A DNA stretch of 64,000 nt from Azolla caroliniana (lineage: Eukaryota; Polypodiophyta). The notes beneath the pieces were generated by a model. It did no database searches. It saw only the letters and a program-made list of their open reading frames with translations, and was not told where the DNA came from. The stretch's first letter is position 1. Every line of letters starts with the position of its first letter. Shown here in pieces: positions 10,741-22,228 of this stretch. Location of the stretch: NCBI GenBank assembly GCA_043228905.1, contig JBHGNT010000009.1, positions 14,880,001 to 14,944,000 of the forward strand, written 5' to 3'. The translations under genes were made by a program, and so were the position numbers.

Positions 10741-12540
10741 AAATCAACGGAGCCGTGGAGGCGGTCTCTTTCGACGACACCTTAGGGAGGTTACGGGAGG
10801 TGTTCGGGGAAGGCCTTAATGAGGACCGGACGATTCTGGTATGTTCAGAAGAGATGTACGAAGTCATCGCCGACTTCGGTAATGGACTCGAGTCGAATCG
10901 GACGACCCGAGTGGATACGAAGTACAAGACTGTGGATCGGAAGGTGAGGCCAATCGCGACACCCTTGCCGTAGGGCAGTGAGTTATGGATAAAGGGGGTC
11001 GCGTCAGACCCAAGTTTACGAGATGCGGCCAGCATTGGACACACGTTCACCGACATAATGCTACGGGAGCTCAAGATCGGTGGGGGTGGCTTTCTACTGC
11101 CGGCGGAAGAGGACCGGTTTCGGAGAATGTTCGGGAGGCACGTGAAGGCTTTCACATTCTTGCCGGAGGAGATCGGGTGCGTAGACCCGACGGTTGTGGA
11201 ACCAATGGTGATCTTCACGGTACCGCATGTGCCGTGGAATCTCAAACCGATTCCGATACCCAGAACTCACATCCCGAAGCTGATGGAGCTGCTGAAGCAG
11301 AAGGTGGAGATGGGCATCCTCGAACCGTCGAGTGCCCATCGAATCAGTGGTTTACCGTGCCAAAGAAGAACGACACGTTGCACTTTATTCGAGACCTGCA
11401 GCCGGTCAACAAGGTGACCATTCGGAACGCAAGAATCGGACTGACCATAGACGAGTTCGCGGAGGCCTTCGCCGGAAGGTCAATTTACTCAGTCGGTGAT
11501 CTGTACTCAGGGTACGATCAATTCCAACTAGCCGTAGAGAGTAGGGATGTCACGACGATGCAGACTCCTCTCGGCCTGGTTTGGATGTGTACCTTACCGC
11601 AAGGGGGAACTAACTTGGTGGCGCACATGGTGAATGCGATGAACAAGGTGTTGAGGGACTGCATCCCGGACATCACCATGCCATTTTTGGACGACATCCC
11701 GATCAAAGGATGTCCGGTGGAGGCCAAGGACGAGTCGATCGGGCCCGACGGTTGCCGGAGGTTTGTGACGGATCACATCCGCGACTGCGAGAAGGTGCTA
11801 CATAGACTCGAGAGCCCGCGGCTCACCTTCTCCGGAGAAAAATCAGCCTTCGGACAACCGGAGATCCTAGTAGTCGGACACCTGTGCAGGCCTTACGGCC
11901 GAAAGCTGTCCCCGACGAAGGTAGAAGCCATCTCCGCGATGAAGGATGATTGCGGGTTGGTTACTGAGGTCCGAAGGATCCTGGGGGCATGTGCGTTCTA
12001 TCACATCTGGATTTCGCACTACGCGCATGTCACGGAACCACTCTACGGGTTATTGAAGAAAGGGCGTTGGTTCGAATGGAGGACGGAGCACATGGAGTTG
12101 GTCCGGAGACTGAAGGAGGCGCTTGCCGCGGCATCGGCTCTTCGGAAAGCGGTTTACGGCAAGGAAGTCCCGATTTACGTGAGTGTGGACACAAGTCCGA
12201 CCGGGGTCGGATGGGTGATCAACCAAGAGGATGATGATGGTGCGAGGTTCCCCATCCGGTTCGGTGCGAAAGTCCTCAGTGAGCGACAATGAGGATACGC
12301 CCAGGTTAAACGCGAACTCTGGGGTATCGTTTCAGCGGTCAAGGCTGATAAAGACTACCTGATCGGGACCAAGATGATAATCAAGATGGACTGCCTGCCG
12401 ATTCTCAGCATGGTTTCCGGATGCGCGATGCTGGACCTAGCAATGCTCAGGTGGATAGCGTACATCAAGTCCCTGAATCCGGAAATACGACACATTTCCG
12501 AAAAAGACAATGCCATGGCCGACATGCTTTCGAGAGTGAG
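10741..12540 (+). pseudogene. Gypsy A reverse transcriptase and RNase H
   Basis: The RT domain runs from PHVPWNLKPIPIP near 11227 through WFTVPKKNDTLHFIRDLQP near 11345 and YSGYDQFQLAVESRD to the catalytic MPFLDDIPIKG near 11680 (FLDD in place of YxDD). Then come FSGEKSAFGQPEILVVGHL and the thumb LGACAFYHIW. RNase H begins near 12170 (VSVDTSPTGVGWVIN). One frameshift near 11335 and a stop at 12290 (ERQ*GYAQVK) break it. Confidence 0.85.
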
Positions 12541-14014
12541 GTTCGATGACGAGGATGGCATGGTTTCGGAGGACGAGGAAGTCGGCGTGAACTTCTTCGA
12601 GGCGGCTTATGTAACAACAAGGAAGGGGAGCACTCCGGCACTTAACGAATTCGACAAGAGCAAGTACGATGGGGAGTGGCTCCAGATCGGTGGGTTCCTG
12701 AAGACAATGACACCGGACGCGACGTGGACAAAGGAAGAGACCAACCGGATTTGGAAGAAAGCGTACCGATTCTTCCTACGGGACAGGAGCATATGGAAGC
12801 ACCTGAAGAAGAGAAACGACATCCCGCTCCGAGTGGTGGCGAGGAAAGAGGAACAAGAAGAATTGTTGATGGCATACCACGAGAGTCCTTGGGCCGGACA
12901 CCGCGGGACGTGGGCCACATTCGAGAAACTGAAGGGGAAGTACTGGTGGCCGAGACTATACCGGGACGTGCATCGGTTTGTGATGACTTGCGAAAGTTGT
13001 CAGGTGCACTCCATAGCCCGACATCGGGACAAGCTTCACCTGACCTACCCTCCGATCGTCCACTTCAAGTGGATGGTGGATCTGGTGACGATGCCGATGG
13101 GGGTAGGGCAAATGCGGTATCTGGTGCTGGCTCGGGAGGACCTGACGAACCAGGTGGAAGGCCGAGCATTGCAGAACAAAATGACCGCGGCCGTGTGCCG
13201 ATTTGTGATCGAAGAAGTGGTATGCCAGTATGGGTGCGTAGGTAAGATCGTGGCCGACCGCAGAGAATTGGACGCGCAAGAGGCGGAAGAGTTGTTTGAC
13301 CGGCTAGGGATTAAACTCTCGCTCACCACAACGTACAATCCGGAGGCTAACGGGAAGGTGGAACACAGACACGGGCCAATCGTCAAAGCGTTAGTACGGG
13401 CGTGTGGAGGCCAAGTCGGGAACTGGCTGCGGCTCTTACCCTATGCGTTGTGGGTGGACCGAACTACGCACAGTTTGGTAACCAAGTTCATGTCCGCAGA
13501 GCTAATGTACGGGCAGAAGCCGATCATGCCAGCGGAGCAGACAATCTCCTCATGGGTCACGGTGGACTGGAAGAACGAGATGAGCCGAGAGGAGCTGTTG
13601 GCGGCACGGATTCGGCAGTTGGAGCGAAGACCGGAGGACGTGGACCGAGCCGCGGAGAAGCTACGGGTGGCGAGGGTAAAGAACAAAGGACGGTTCGACC
13701 GGACTCACCGACTGAGACCGAAGAAGATCGAGGAAGGCGATTGGGTTCTAGTGTATGACAGCAGCCTCGACAACCAACACTAGGCAATGCGGAAGTTTGC
13801 AAGAAGGTGGTTCGGGCCTTATGTGGTGACAAGCGCCAATGACAATGGGACCTACCATATAGGGGAGCTCGACGGGACAAGGCTGGCGGTACCGGTGGCG
13901 GGGAAAAGGATCAAAGCATTCAAAAAGCGGCACAAGGCTGAACCGGACCCGGATGACTTGGATAGCGACAACGACCGGCTCGGAACGGATGTCGATCCGG
14001 AAGACGAAGGATAA
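12541..14014 (+). pseudogene. Gypsy A integrase
   Basis: The reading frame 12374-13783 is intact across the core. It holds the zinc-binding HHCC domain (YHESPWAGHRGTW and CESCQVH near 12880-13010), then the catalytic triad: WMVDLVTMP, IVADRRELD, and the Glu in NGKVEHRHGP. The C-terminal region is KKIEEGDWVLVYD; a TAG at 13783 is followed by KFARRWFGPYVVTSAND, so one stop splits the tail. There is no chromodomain. The last residues are acidic (DPDDLDSDND). Confidence 0.85.
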
Positions 14015-14088
14015 GCGTGGGCCAGTCTTCTCCGGAAAGAGTCTAATTTTGGCGCATACCAGTGGATGCGCGGTTAGGTGGGGGCGGA

Positions 14089-14769
14089 TGTCGTGGAGAA
14101 AACCGTCCCTAGGCAGAAACTAGGTATAACGTGCGTAAACTGGCCCTTACACGTGGGCACAAGTTTTGTTGTATAGTACGCAGATAGGTACAAGTCGAGT
14201 GAGGTGAAATCCTAGGTAGCACACATTCATTAGGAGAAAATCGAGGCGTATCCTTGTCCGAAAGGACAGGGAATAAACATGATGTAACGAGTGGTAACGG
14301 CCTCCCTCCTTGGGCTATAAAAGAGAGGGAGAGGTATTGTAGAAGGGGGGGGGGGGGGGAAATCACGTTTTGTAGAGGACGAAGTGATGCCGGACTGAAG
14401 CCGTGCTCTTCTCGTTTGTCTTCTCCATAGTCATTCTGTACAGGTTTTCGGGAGGTTGACTCTGCTCCGCGGAATGCCTGAGTGCTTCCGGTAGAGTCCA
14501 TCTCGCGTTCTATGTGTGTGGGCGTGTGTGCAGGCGTCGGAGCCTATCACTCACCGGCTTGCCGGTTGTAACTCCTTGATTTATTTACACATAAACATTC
14601 GTTCTGCCTCCATTGTTCAGAGTTAGTTGCAACTCCCGTGAATCTGTGTGTCGGTGCACGTGTGACGTACATATGTAGTTTCCTTCCCCTCTTCTCATTC
14701 GGTTATTTCTCGGTCCGAGACCCCCGTGGTCCCACCTCGTTCTCCACACACGCATGTAACAACGCGACA
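14089..14769 (+). repeat. 3' LTR of gypsy A
   Basis: A 681-bp LTR starting TGTCGTGGAG and ending ACGCGACA. It repeats the 5' LTR with scattered differences, including about 20 bp near 14130 absent from the left copy and a shorter G run near 14346. The amount of difference points to an old insertion. Confidence 0.9.
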
Positions 14770-14773
14770 ACGG

Positions 14774-15475
14774 GTACAATAAATACATGGCGCACCATTA
14801 CGCGTACATGACACGAGTGGCAGAAGTGCGCGAGCCAGAGAGGTATGCAGAAGTGGCGAAAGACGCAAATTGGCGTGCTGCGATGGAGGAAGAGATGCGC
14901 GCTTTAACGGACAACAAGACTTGGGACATGGTTGACACACCTAAAGGTGTAAAGCCAATCCAATGCAGATGGGTGTTTAAGGTGAAATACAACATTGACG
15001 GCTCGGTCAACCGATATAAGGCCCGTTTGGTTGCAAAAGGCTACGCGCAGAAGCACGACATAGATTACGACGAGACGTTCACGTTGGTCGCGAAGATGAC
15101 CATGGTGTGTGTTCTACAAGCCGTAGAAGCGGTGAAGGGGTGGCACTTACATCAGATGGATGTAATGCGTTCCTATAAGGGGATCTTGAGGAACAAGTGT
15201 ACATGGTACAACCGCCCGGATTTCTATCCGAATAGAACACTTCAGCAATCTGCCGATTGAAGAAGGTGTTATACGGACTTAAACAAGCCCCCGAGCTTGG
15301 AATGCGAAGATTACGCAACAGTTGTGTAGAATGGGGTTTACGACGTCTAGATCGGACTCTTTGTTGTTCGTTCCGCAAGGTCGACATGGACCGGCAACTA
15401 GCATATGTTCCCACAGGTCGACAGATTACTGACATCTTCACCAAACCCCTTGGTCTCGACAAGTTGCGGCATTTC
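14774..15475 (+). pseudogene. Copia pol part 2: RT start and RNase H end, internally deleted
   Basis: After gypsy A the copia frame resumes with WRAAMEEEMRALTDNKTWDM and CRWVFKVKYNIDGSVNRYK, which is the start of the copia RT (RVT_2). It reaches [11 protein letters not shown] near 15295 and then jumps to the tail of RNase H (YVPTGRQITDIFTKPLG near 15400). The catalytic YVDD block and most of RNase H are therefore missing. The frame ends RHFSG, where the solo LTR interrupts it, and continues at 16183. Confidence 0.85.
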
Positions 15476-15480
15476 TCGGG

Positions 15481-16177
15481 TGTCAGAAACCCAACGTTCC
15501 TTATGCGCAACGCTCGGCCACAACCGAGCTTAGAATGATACACAGAAAACGGGAAATTGAACACGACACAAAGGAGAGGAAGATACACAAGAGGTTTACG
15601 TGGAAAACCCCAAACTAGGGGAAAAACCACGGCAGCCCACAGGCTGCAAACTGTCACTATGTAGGAATGTACAAAACAATGAGTTCGCGGAGGCAACGAC
15701 CTCGGACTCACGATCTTCGCCACAGGCGGCGGTTACTACAGAGGCAACGACCTCGTCTCTCTCTCTCTCTTTGTACAGTTACACACTCTCTCTTCTTCTT
15801 GCACCAACAAGAAAATGACAACAACAGATACTAAAAGTTTGCCCTAAGTCATATTTATACTAATATGACTTTTCGGCTATTTACAAATATAGCCTCGATG
15901 GGCTCTCAGAAACATATTCACGAATATGTCTCTTCCTCCGGTTCATACCGGGCCTGCACCATCCGGCTCTCCGTAGCCGGGTACTACTCATCCGGTTCAC
16001 ACCGGACCTGTATCATCCGGCTCTCCGTAGCCGGGTACTACTCATCCGGTTCACACTGGGCCTGTATCATCCGGCTCTCCGTAGCCGGGTACTCCTCGTA
16101 CCGTTTCGGCCTCGGCCGAGTTTGTTCGTCGGCACTGTTCTTCTCCCTCCCCATCCGGAGGGACCTATCTCCCAACA
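15481..16177 (-). repeat. Solo copia LTR nested in copia copy 1
   Basis: A 697-bp LTR with no internal region, starting TGTCAGAAAC and ending TCCCAACA on the plus strand. It is flanked by the 5-bp duplication TCGGG (15476-15480 and 16178-16182). The host copia frame reads across the site (RHFSG then ELGLRHLDTPNLRG), confirming the boundaries. It shares blocks with the LTR at 22229-23043 (CGCTCGGCCACAACCGAG, the AGAGGCAACGACCTCG block, CCGGAGGGACC). That copy has gag on the minus strand, so this LTR is also minus-oriented. Confidence 0.88.
15961..16103. repeat. 54-bp tandem repeat with hairpins inside the solo LTR
   Basis: Nearly three copies of a 54-bp unit, each holding CCGGCTCTCCGTAGCCGG. 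This can fold as a CCGGCT/AGCCGG stem with a six-base loop. The unit also holds a second CCGGTTC...ACCGG pairing. No equivalent regular array is present in the related LTR at 22229-23043, which has looser CCGGNN repeats there. Confidence 0.8.
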
Positions 16178-16182
16178 TCGGG

Positions 16183-16690
16183 TGAGTTGGGTTTGCGTCA
16201 CCTCGACACGCCGAACTTGAGGGGGAGACAATAGGAGCGTGAATGTGAAAGGAGCGGTAGTGACCGCGATGCCGAATCGGATGAAGAATTCGTAGCCGGA
16301 CAAGGGGGAGATACAACCAAGAAGGGCGTAAAGGCTAATACCAAGACGTGGTCTGACGTTGTCAAGGGCTTGAAGACTGAAGACGAATTGGAGACAGCCA
16401 ATTCGGACATGAGCAGAAATGAGTTGGTAGTGACCGATTCAATCGAAATGTTCAATTCGAACATGCCGAATCAACTAAGGGCCGAGTGGAGGAAAGGGCA
16501 GTGGAAGAGGTGCCAATACCGCGACAACAAGGGAGCTGAGAAGGGCCACACGAGTAGACAAGCCGACCGAAAGGGTCAAGGCGCACGAAATCGAATGGGT
16601 CGAGGAGCACGAGCGAGGCGTAAAGCCAGGAGAAGCCGGAGCGAAGATTCGGAAGAGCGGATGAAACCTCAAGTTGAGCTTGAGGGGGAG
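16183..16690 (+). pseudogene. Copia pol C-terminal extension: Arg/Lys-rich extra reading frame
   Basis: Downstream of the normal pol end (DTPNLRGRQ) there is one TAG. The same frame then stays open to the LTR, ending ELEGEY then a stop at 16694-16696. It has an acidic start (SGSDRDAESDEEF), a Trp/Ser middle (KTWSDVVKGL), and a basic tail (WRKGQWKRCQYRD, GAEKGHTSRQADRKGQG, RGARARRKARRSRS). Copia copy 2 has the same segment, there without a stop between it and pol. Two-copy conservation suggests that it was translated. No family is recognised; it is not obviously the Sirevirus env-like ORF. Confidence 0.65.
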
Positions 16691-17106
16691 TATTGAGATA
16701 CAAGCTCAACATTGGGTGTGTAACCCAGTGTGTAGACTGGGTGCACAAAACTGTACGCACAACATGGTCATAGCAGTGCGTAAACTGAGAGACTGTTAGA
16801 ACGTTATTCCTCGTAATGAATAACTTTGGGAGTTAGTGTAGAAGGCTCATTTATGGGCAGTCAAGCACTATCAGTAGTTGTGTTAGCCCAATAGTCAGGG
16901 CTTGTATAAAAGGTGCTCACTGAGCACGAGGTACATAGACAGAGAACATACAGAGATTTATTTTTTAATATAGTTTTCGTTCTGCTCTCTGTCTTTGTCT
17001 CTCCCTCTCCTTCTCAGTGATTTTTGCGTTTTTACTGAACTATCATACTTCCGAACTGAGTATTATGTGTCTTACGCATACGCTTCTGCACACATATTCT
17101 TTTACA
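16691..17106 (+). repeat. 3' LTR of copia copy 1
   Basis: 416 bp, starting TATTGAGATACAAG and ending TTTTACA, preceded by the purine tract TTGAGGGGGAG. It matches the 5' LTR with scattered substitutions and a small CTCTCTGTCT-type expansion near 16990. Confidence 0.9.
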
Positions 17107-17111
17107 TCTAC

Positions 17112-17657
17112 ATTGACAGCTTGGAAAGATCTCGGGTTAACACAATTCATGATAAGGGATATGCAATAGTTGTTATTGCTCACGACCTTTCAAGACATTA
17201 TTAGTTTAGGGGGTATGTTATATAAATAAATAGATCTATATAGAAAGGATAGATCTTTTCATGAAATTTGGCATATTAGTGACTTAATAAGTGATCATAT
17301 ATATGGACATTGCATAATGCTCATGGTTTCTTTTGTTCCATATAACACTCATATGAGACAATGTGGCAAACCAAATGCTCACCTACGAGAGGTCAATAAA
17401 TGTGAATAAAACTTATATGGGTGTCTATGCATAAGGTGCATTTCAAGACAAAATGCTTAAACAAAATAATTGCCAAGCACAAGCACACTATGCAAACGAA
17501 GATTGGGTCATTGTATAGGGAGGTAGGTCCTTACTTCTCAATGTTGGGAGAGCCCAACTCATCAGTTAAAAAATCGCAAGACAAGAAGGTAAGTGTAGGA
17601 GCCATTCAATCACCTTAAGACCACACATCATAACTCGATTGGTATGTTTGTATGTTT
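17112..17657. other. Unassigned AT-rich DNA
   Basis: This is right flank of the copia insertion. No gene or repeat family is recognised; only short random frames occur. A short (GTATGTTT)n run near 17643-17665 leads into the tandem repeat. Confidence 0.4.
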
Positions 17658-18190
17658 GTATGTTTGAAGCTTCTTCCATCGGTACCATCAATATGGTTTT
17701 TGTTAATTGAAAAGCTTCTCATCATGTGATTTACAACTTTATCTTTATCAATATGTTATGTATGGCTTCTCAGAACATATTATCTTATATGAGCTCTTTC
17801 TAAATTGGATGATTCTATAACTTTTGCTTCATTATGAGCTTTGTCGTTTGTGGCTTCTTGCACCGATTGTTTTAAATATAAGACATTTCATGTTGCGATT
17901 CTTCAATTGCTTTCAGAATGAGCTTTCAAGTATGTTTGAAGGTTCTTCTATTAGTATCATCAATATGGTATTCGTTAATTGAAAAGCTCCTCATCATGTG
18001 ATTTACAACTTTATCTTTATCAATATGTTGTGTATGGCTTCTTATAACCTATTCTCTTATATGAGCTTTCTTAGTTGCATGATTCTATATCTTTTACTTC
18101 ATTATGAGCTTTGTTGTTTGTGGCTTCTTGCACCGATTGTTTTAAATATAAGACATTTCATGTCACGATTCTTCAATTGAGCTTTTCTAC
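17658..18190. repeat. 272-bp tandem repeat, two copies
   Basis: Unit 1 starts at 17658 and unit 2 at 17930 (both GTATGTTTGAAG). They share ATCAATATGGT, GTTAATTGAAAAGCT, TTCATTATGAGCTTTG and TTAAATATAAGACATTTCATG in the same order with scattered changes. Part of the unit recurs at 3984-4036, on the far side of the copia insertion. Confidence 0.85.
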
Positions 18191-18214
18191 TTTCAGATAT
18201 ATAACATTGTCAGA

Positions 18215-18451
18215 TTGATGGCTGCTCAATCCTTACAAGTCCTTGACATGGATGGATTTTGGGGTGAACGAAACACCAGTGAGGAGAAGTACTATTCAGA
18301 TTCATTCATAAAATATGTTATAGTCATCGAAGGTTTATGTACGAAGGAGGAAAAAAAACCACAATTCAAGATGGATGGAAACCCAAGACACTATGGAAGG
18401 GGCAAAGGCTTTAGAAAGTGTAGACATCTCGAGCCAACAGACCCATTGTGA
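18215..18451 (+). other. Unassigned short reading frame
   Basis: A 78-codon open frame directly after the tandem repeat. The product is hydrophilic, with a GNPRHYGRGKGFRKC stretch. I do not recognise it, and it ends where the next LTR is likely to begin. It may be a transposon relic or chance. Confidence 0.2.
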
Positions 18452-18507
18452 GCCAACAAATGCGATAGATGCTAATGTGACTCGGAGATGCTGATGCGAT
18501 AGCCACA

Positions 18508-18964
18508 TGTTACGAGCATGACCATATAATATCCCGTGGTGAGAATGTACCGTAGTATTCTATACATGTGGATAAAGTGTGAGGGTCAAACGAGAGTGGA
18601 AAGAATGGGAGTATTACTTTTAATCCTCGAGATTGAGACAACCCATTAGGCCAAGTGTGAACTTGCCTGGGGGCCTTAGGTCTTGCTATAAATATGAGGC
18701 CTAACTACCCTCATTTCACGATCGCTTGACTATGTTGAGACTCCGTCCTTGTGGTAGGTCAACTCTTGTAGCGAGCGTGCCAGCACCAAGTACGACTCGA
18801 CGCCACGACGGTGGTATGGGACGCTGATCGAGGCTCGAGTCCGTCTCGATCTCTCCGCTCGGGGTGGTTGGGTGGATCGTCACCCTTCTTTTTCTCTCTC
18901 TCCTTTCTTTCTATCTATTTTTGATATCCTTATCTTATGCTTACTTTAGAACATAACTCTAACA
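18508..18964 (+). repeat. Probable 5' LTR of decayed gypsy element H
   Basis: The right end is firm: CTCTAACA, then AT, then TGGTATCAGAGC (18967-18978), the Met-type primer site. A TATA box CTATAAATAT lies near 18687. The left end is uncertain; TGTTACGAGC at 18508 fits, but TGTGAGCC at 18447 is also possible. An ATG at 19023 follows (MAIELDQDSYQQRN). Confidence 0.6.
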
Positions 18965-19022
18965 ATTGGTATCAGAGCTCATGTTTCTAATGTTTCTTTT
19001 GTTAATTTTTTTTTCTTGTTAG

Positions 19023-20420
19023 ATGGCGATCGAGCTTGATCAAGATAGCTATCAACAAAGGAACTTCGGTAACTCTTTTTTTTTCTATTCTTACTTCTCC
19101 CAATCTAATCATGTACGTCAATATGAGTTTTTTTATATTGATTCAATGATGTTGTAGTGGTAATGGGTTGGTTGTATAAAACGTATACATATGTGTATGA
19201 GATCAATACCTCATTTGACATGTATTTGTCGAATATGTGATTTGTGTCGAATGCGTACGAGGTTAATACCTCAATTGCGTATTACATTCAGATACATATG
19301 TTACGTATGCGTATGAGTGGTGGTTGATGATGAATATGTGCAAGATGAAATGGAAGATATGACAGAAAAAGTTGTTGATGGTGAAGTACCCACAAGGGAG
19401 TTGCAAGATGAAGAAGGTAACCTGGAAGTAATAGTTGGAGATTGGCTTTTGGAGATCAATGCATGTAAGGAAGTTGCAGTGTATGAAGGTGTTTGTTCAA
19501 GATTTGTGTTTTGGATTTGCATTGAGTAGCAACAAAGTTATGTGGGCATCAACTCTTAAACAACAATTTGATCAAGAGCCAAGAGAATTACTTGTAATGC
19601 ATGATTGGAGTATCATGAACTTATCACCATCAAAGGATCCACCACAACTAATCAAATGTATAAAGGAGAAGGAATCATCTATCGACAATGGCAAGCAAGA
19701 AGAGGAAAGCAAAACAATTGATGAATTTTTGTGGGATAGGGAAAAAAAATCATTCCACATGGTGTCTAAGGAGGAAGAAGAAGTCATTGAAGAGAAAAGC
19801 ATTATCACCTTGGAGAAGATGATTTCAAGCTATATCCAAGGATAAGACCATCTAAGGTTTAGTTCTTTTCTTTCTAAGTTTCCAAAATTACTCATAAATG
19901 TCTTTTCACAGATAAAAGGAGAAGATTGCTTCAAAGACCTTATCAAGTTGAAGGTACCAATTGCCCAAACTCTTCAAGAATCTAAGGTTGTGCAAAAGAA
20001 AGATCATAAAGCATTGTTACAAGAGAGTTTCATTTATCATATGGAGGATTTGAAGTGTATATCACCTATTGTTGTGGTTCCAAAGGAGAAAGACATCAAC
20101 TTCCAACCCTTGAATGATTCAACCAAACGAGATCTATTTTTGCTTCCTTTTTGAGATGAGATTATAGATGAAATGGTCAAACATAAAAAACAAGGTAGTG
20201 TGGAGAATGTCATGTGCCAAGAAGGAATTCATGTGGAATCAAAGATCAAAGTAATTCAAAAGGTGACAACTCCGACAAGTCTCAAAGCTTTGAAGGTGTT
20301 TGTGCAAAAGGTTCGCTCGCTCAAAAGGTTTATTCATATGTTGACATGCTTACTTCTCTCAAGAGCTATGTATCACATGACCCTACTCGTGTTTGGAGAG
20401 TTGACAAAGACATAGTAATT
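19023..20420 (+). pseudogene. Decayed gypsy gag/pol of element H
   Basis: The 3' half is a recognisable Ty3/gypsy RT relic. ISPIVVVPKEKDINFQPLND then LFLLPF near 20060-20150 matches the usual SPVVxVPKK...LN...PLPF block. CQEGIHVESKIKVIQKVTTP and SLKALKVFVQKVRSLKRFIH near 20216-20340 match the post-catalytic EGI-x-V-x3-K-x3-I and LGx2-YYRRFI blocks. The catalytic core between them is deleted. The segment 19317-19845 holds an acidic, Glu-rich frame of unknown relation (EEESKTIDEFLWDREKK). Confidence 0.55.
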
Positions 20421-21365
20421 GTGGTAACCTCTTTCTTTGTGTTGACAAGGAGAAAGATGGCGATGGCAATTGTCAATGTGTGTGTGGGTGTGTGTCTAGG
20501 AGTGTGAGGTTTTTCCTACCGACTAGCGGGGGTTTTACTCACATAATTTGTTTTATTTATTCTCTCCTTCTTTGTCTATAGCCATGAATAAGAGGAAGGA
20601 GAATTTTTGGTTTTATTAGTAGCTTAGGGTTCACCATAAATGGTTCACCAAAAAGCAAGGAGGGCTAAATGTGGAGTCGATTTTTGCTCATAGGAAAAGA
20701 CCGTGACAAATACATTGGATGCGAAGGTATAGAAGAATAAAGCACAATATGAAAGGTCCAAGAGTTAAAAGATAAATGAAATTGAAGAGAAATAAAGTTA
20801 GAGGCGTTTTTCAAAAGTAGAAAAAGAAGAAAAAAAGAAAAAGCAAGGTAGAGAAAAAAGCTCATAACTTCTTCATCTCTTATCCAAATTTCAAAAGAAA
20901 ATATTCATAAGAAAGCTGACAAAGAGAGCTTTCTTGTATGACAAATTTGGATGACAAAACAGAAATAATGATATGAAAAAACGCACCACACAAACTCGAG
21001 GATATGTAAAAGAAAAGAAAAGAAAAAGCAAGAATAATGCAACTAAAAACCTATAAGTATGAGGGTATTCTTAGCAATTGGGGAGACGAGGGGGGAATAG
21101 AATAGTTACGAAGGAAGGAAGAATAGAATATCTACAAGAAGAAGGGAGGAAGAAGAAGAAGATTAGAATAAGTGAGAAGACGATTAGTAGAAGAAGACGG
21201 AAAGATTATTTTAGTAATAGCATATTGCAGTACTTATTTGGGGTTGTTACTCTTGGAGTATAAGAGTATTGTATTGTTTTCTTGATGGTATATTGAAGTA
21301 TTCTTTTTTCTTCCTCTTCTCTTCTCTATCTTTTCTCTCTCTCTCTCTCTCTTCATCAATGAGCA
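20421..21365. other. Unassigned, purine-rich DNA
   Basis: No gene found. The stretch is A/G-rich on the plus strand (GAAGAAGAAGGGAGG-type runs at 21116-21200) and ends in a (CT)n run near 21330-21352. It may include the rest of element H and its 3' LTR, but no second LTR copy can be matched by eye. Confidence 0.35.
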
Positions 21366-22216
21366 ACAATTCTTCTTCACTTGTCGTGATTGCCGATGTT
21401 CCCTTCCGATCTGAGCCTTTCCGGTTTGGAGGTCCGAACCCTTCTTCGAATCGGCACTATCGGTTCCATTCTCTTTCCAGAAATTCTGACAGTTTCTCTG
21501 GAAGTGCCCTGGCCTCCCCCTTGACTTCGACCTTGTCCCCGAGTTTTCCCGGTTCGGGGGACTCCGGTACCGTCTTCTCCCCCGGTTATGGTCATCTTCC
21601 GTGACCAAGGCCTTCGGATCAGTACCGGATTCCTAGTCCTTTCGGCGAGCTGCTTCATCTAGCAAGCTTGATTTTACCCTTGCTAGGGACAATTGCTTTC
21701 CTTCCGGCCCGGTGTTGCCCAAAGTGCCAACTAGCGTCTCCCAACTATTTGGGAGGGAACCGAGCAGGAGAAATGCAAGTACCTTGTGGGCTAGAGGTAC
21801 TTAGAGCGAACTTTTTTGATTTATGAGCCCCTGAAATGCATTCATGTGCTATGCCATGTTGGATCTGTCTTGGTACCGGAGTCTCACTAACTTCCGGAAT
21901 ATCGAAACCCGATTTACAATGTTTTTACTCTCCAGCATGGTGCCGATTTTCTCCTAGAGCATATGAGCTTTACTTTCTTCATTGAAGTTGTTATATAGGC
22001 TCATGTTGATGAAGCATCAGATGTACACCGTTGTCTTCATGTGCATCACCTCCCATGTTGTGGCATCGATCTTGTCTGGTTTCTTGTCCCCGAACTATAC
22101 CGGTAGCTAGAGATCTTTTACCACGAGCACGTCCCTCATCTTCGACTTCCACACTAGGTAGTTGGAGCCGGTGGAGCTTGAACATGCCGTCGAATGATTC
22201 TTCCATTCCCTTGTAA
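21366..22216 (-). pseudogene. Copia copy 3 gag, broken
   Basis: Read right to left from the primer site, the product matches copia Gag: FKLHRLQLP/NYLVWKSKMRD-like text near 22170, a WEVMHMKTTVY segment, and SWETLVGTLGN near 21740. The nucleocapsid follows with GRPGHFQRNCQNFW near 21490, whose first two Cys are gone. Stops and shifts interrupt it. Nothing of pol follows to the left; the copy is truncated at a (CT)n run. Confidence 0.7.
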
Positions 22217-22228
22217 GCTCTGATACTA
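22217..22228 (-). promoter_or_regulatory. Primer-binding site of copia copy 3
   Basis: On the minus strand it reads TAGTATCAGAGC, one base off the Met-type TGGTATCAGAGC. It lies between the LTR and gag, fixing the element's orientation as minus. Confidence 0.75.

Larger units (their letters stand above)
7683..14769 (+). mobile_element. Ty3/gypsy copy A, inserted in copia copy 1
   Basis: The LTRs are 7683-8356 and 14089-14769, with gag-protease-RT-RNase H-integrase between them and the purine tract GTGGGGGCGGA before the 3' LTR. The flanking 4 bp are ATGG (7679-7682) and ACGG (14770-14773), a target duplication with one C/T difference. The copia reading frame picks up directly across the insertion. 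The LTRs end in TGTTG/CAACA on the left copy and TGTCG/CGACA on the right copy. Coding regions carry many stops and frameshifts, so it is dead. Confidence 0.92.
4584..17106 (+). mobile_element. Ty1/copia retrotransposon, copy 1, with two nested insertions
   Basis: The element is bounded by direct LTRs at 4584-4996 and 16691-17106 and by the 5-bp duplication TCTAC (4579-4583 and 17107-17111). The first LTR is followed at once by TGGTATCAGAGC, the usual initiator-Met primer site. A GAGGGGGAG polypurine tract abuts the second LTR. Internal order is gag, protease, integrase, RT, RNase H, then an extra basic reading frame. Gypsy copy A (7683-14769) and a solo LTR (15481-16177) interrupt it, and most of RT/RNase H is deleted near 15300-15380. 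It cannot be autonomous. Confidence 0.93.

Noticed and set aside
21269-21604. Plus-strand Ser-rich open frame
   Set aside because: The minus strand of the same stretch is copia gag nucleocapsid next to a primer site; the plus-strand frame is its shadow.
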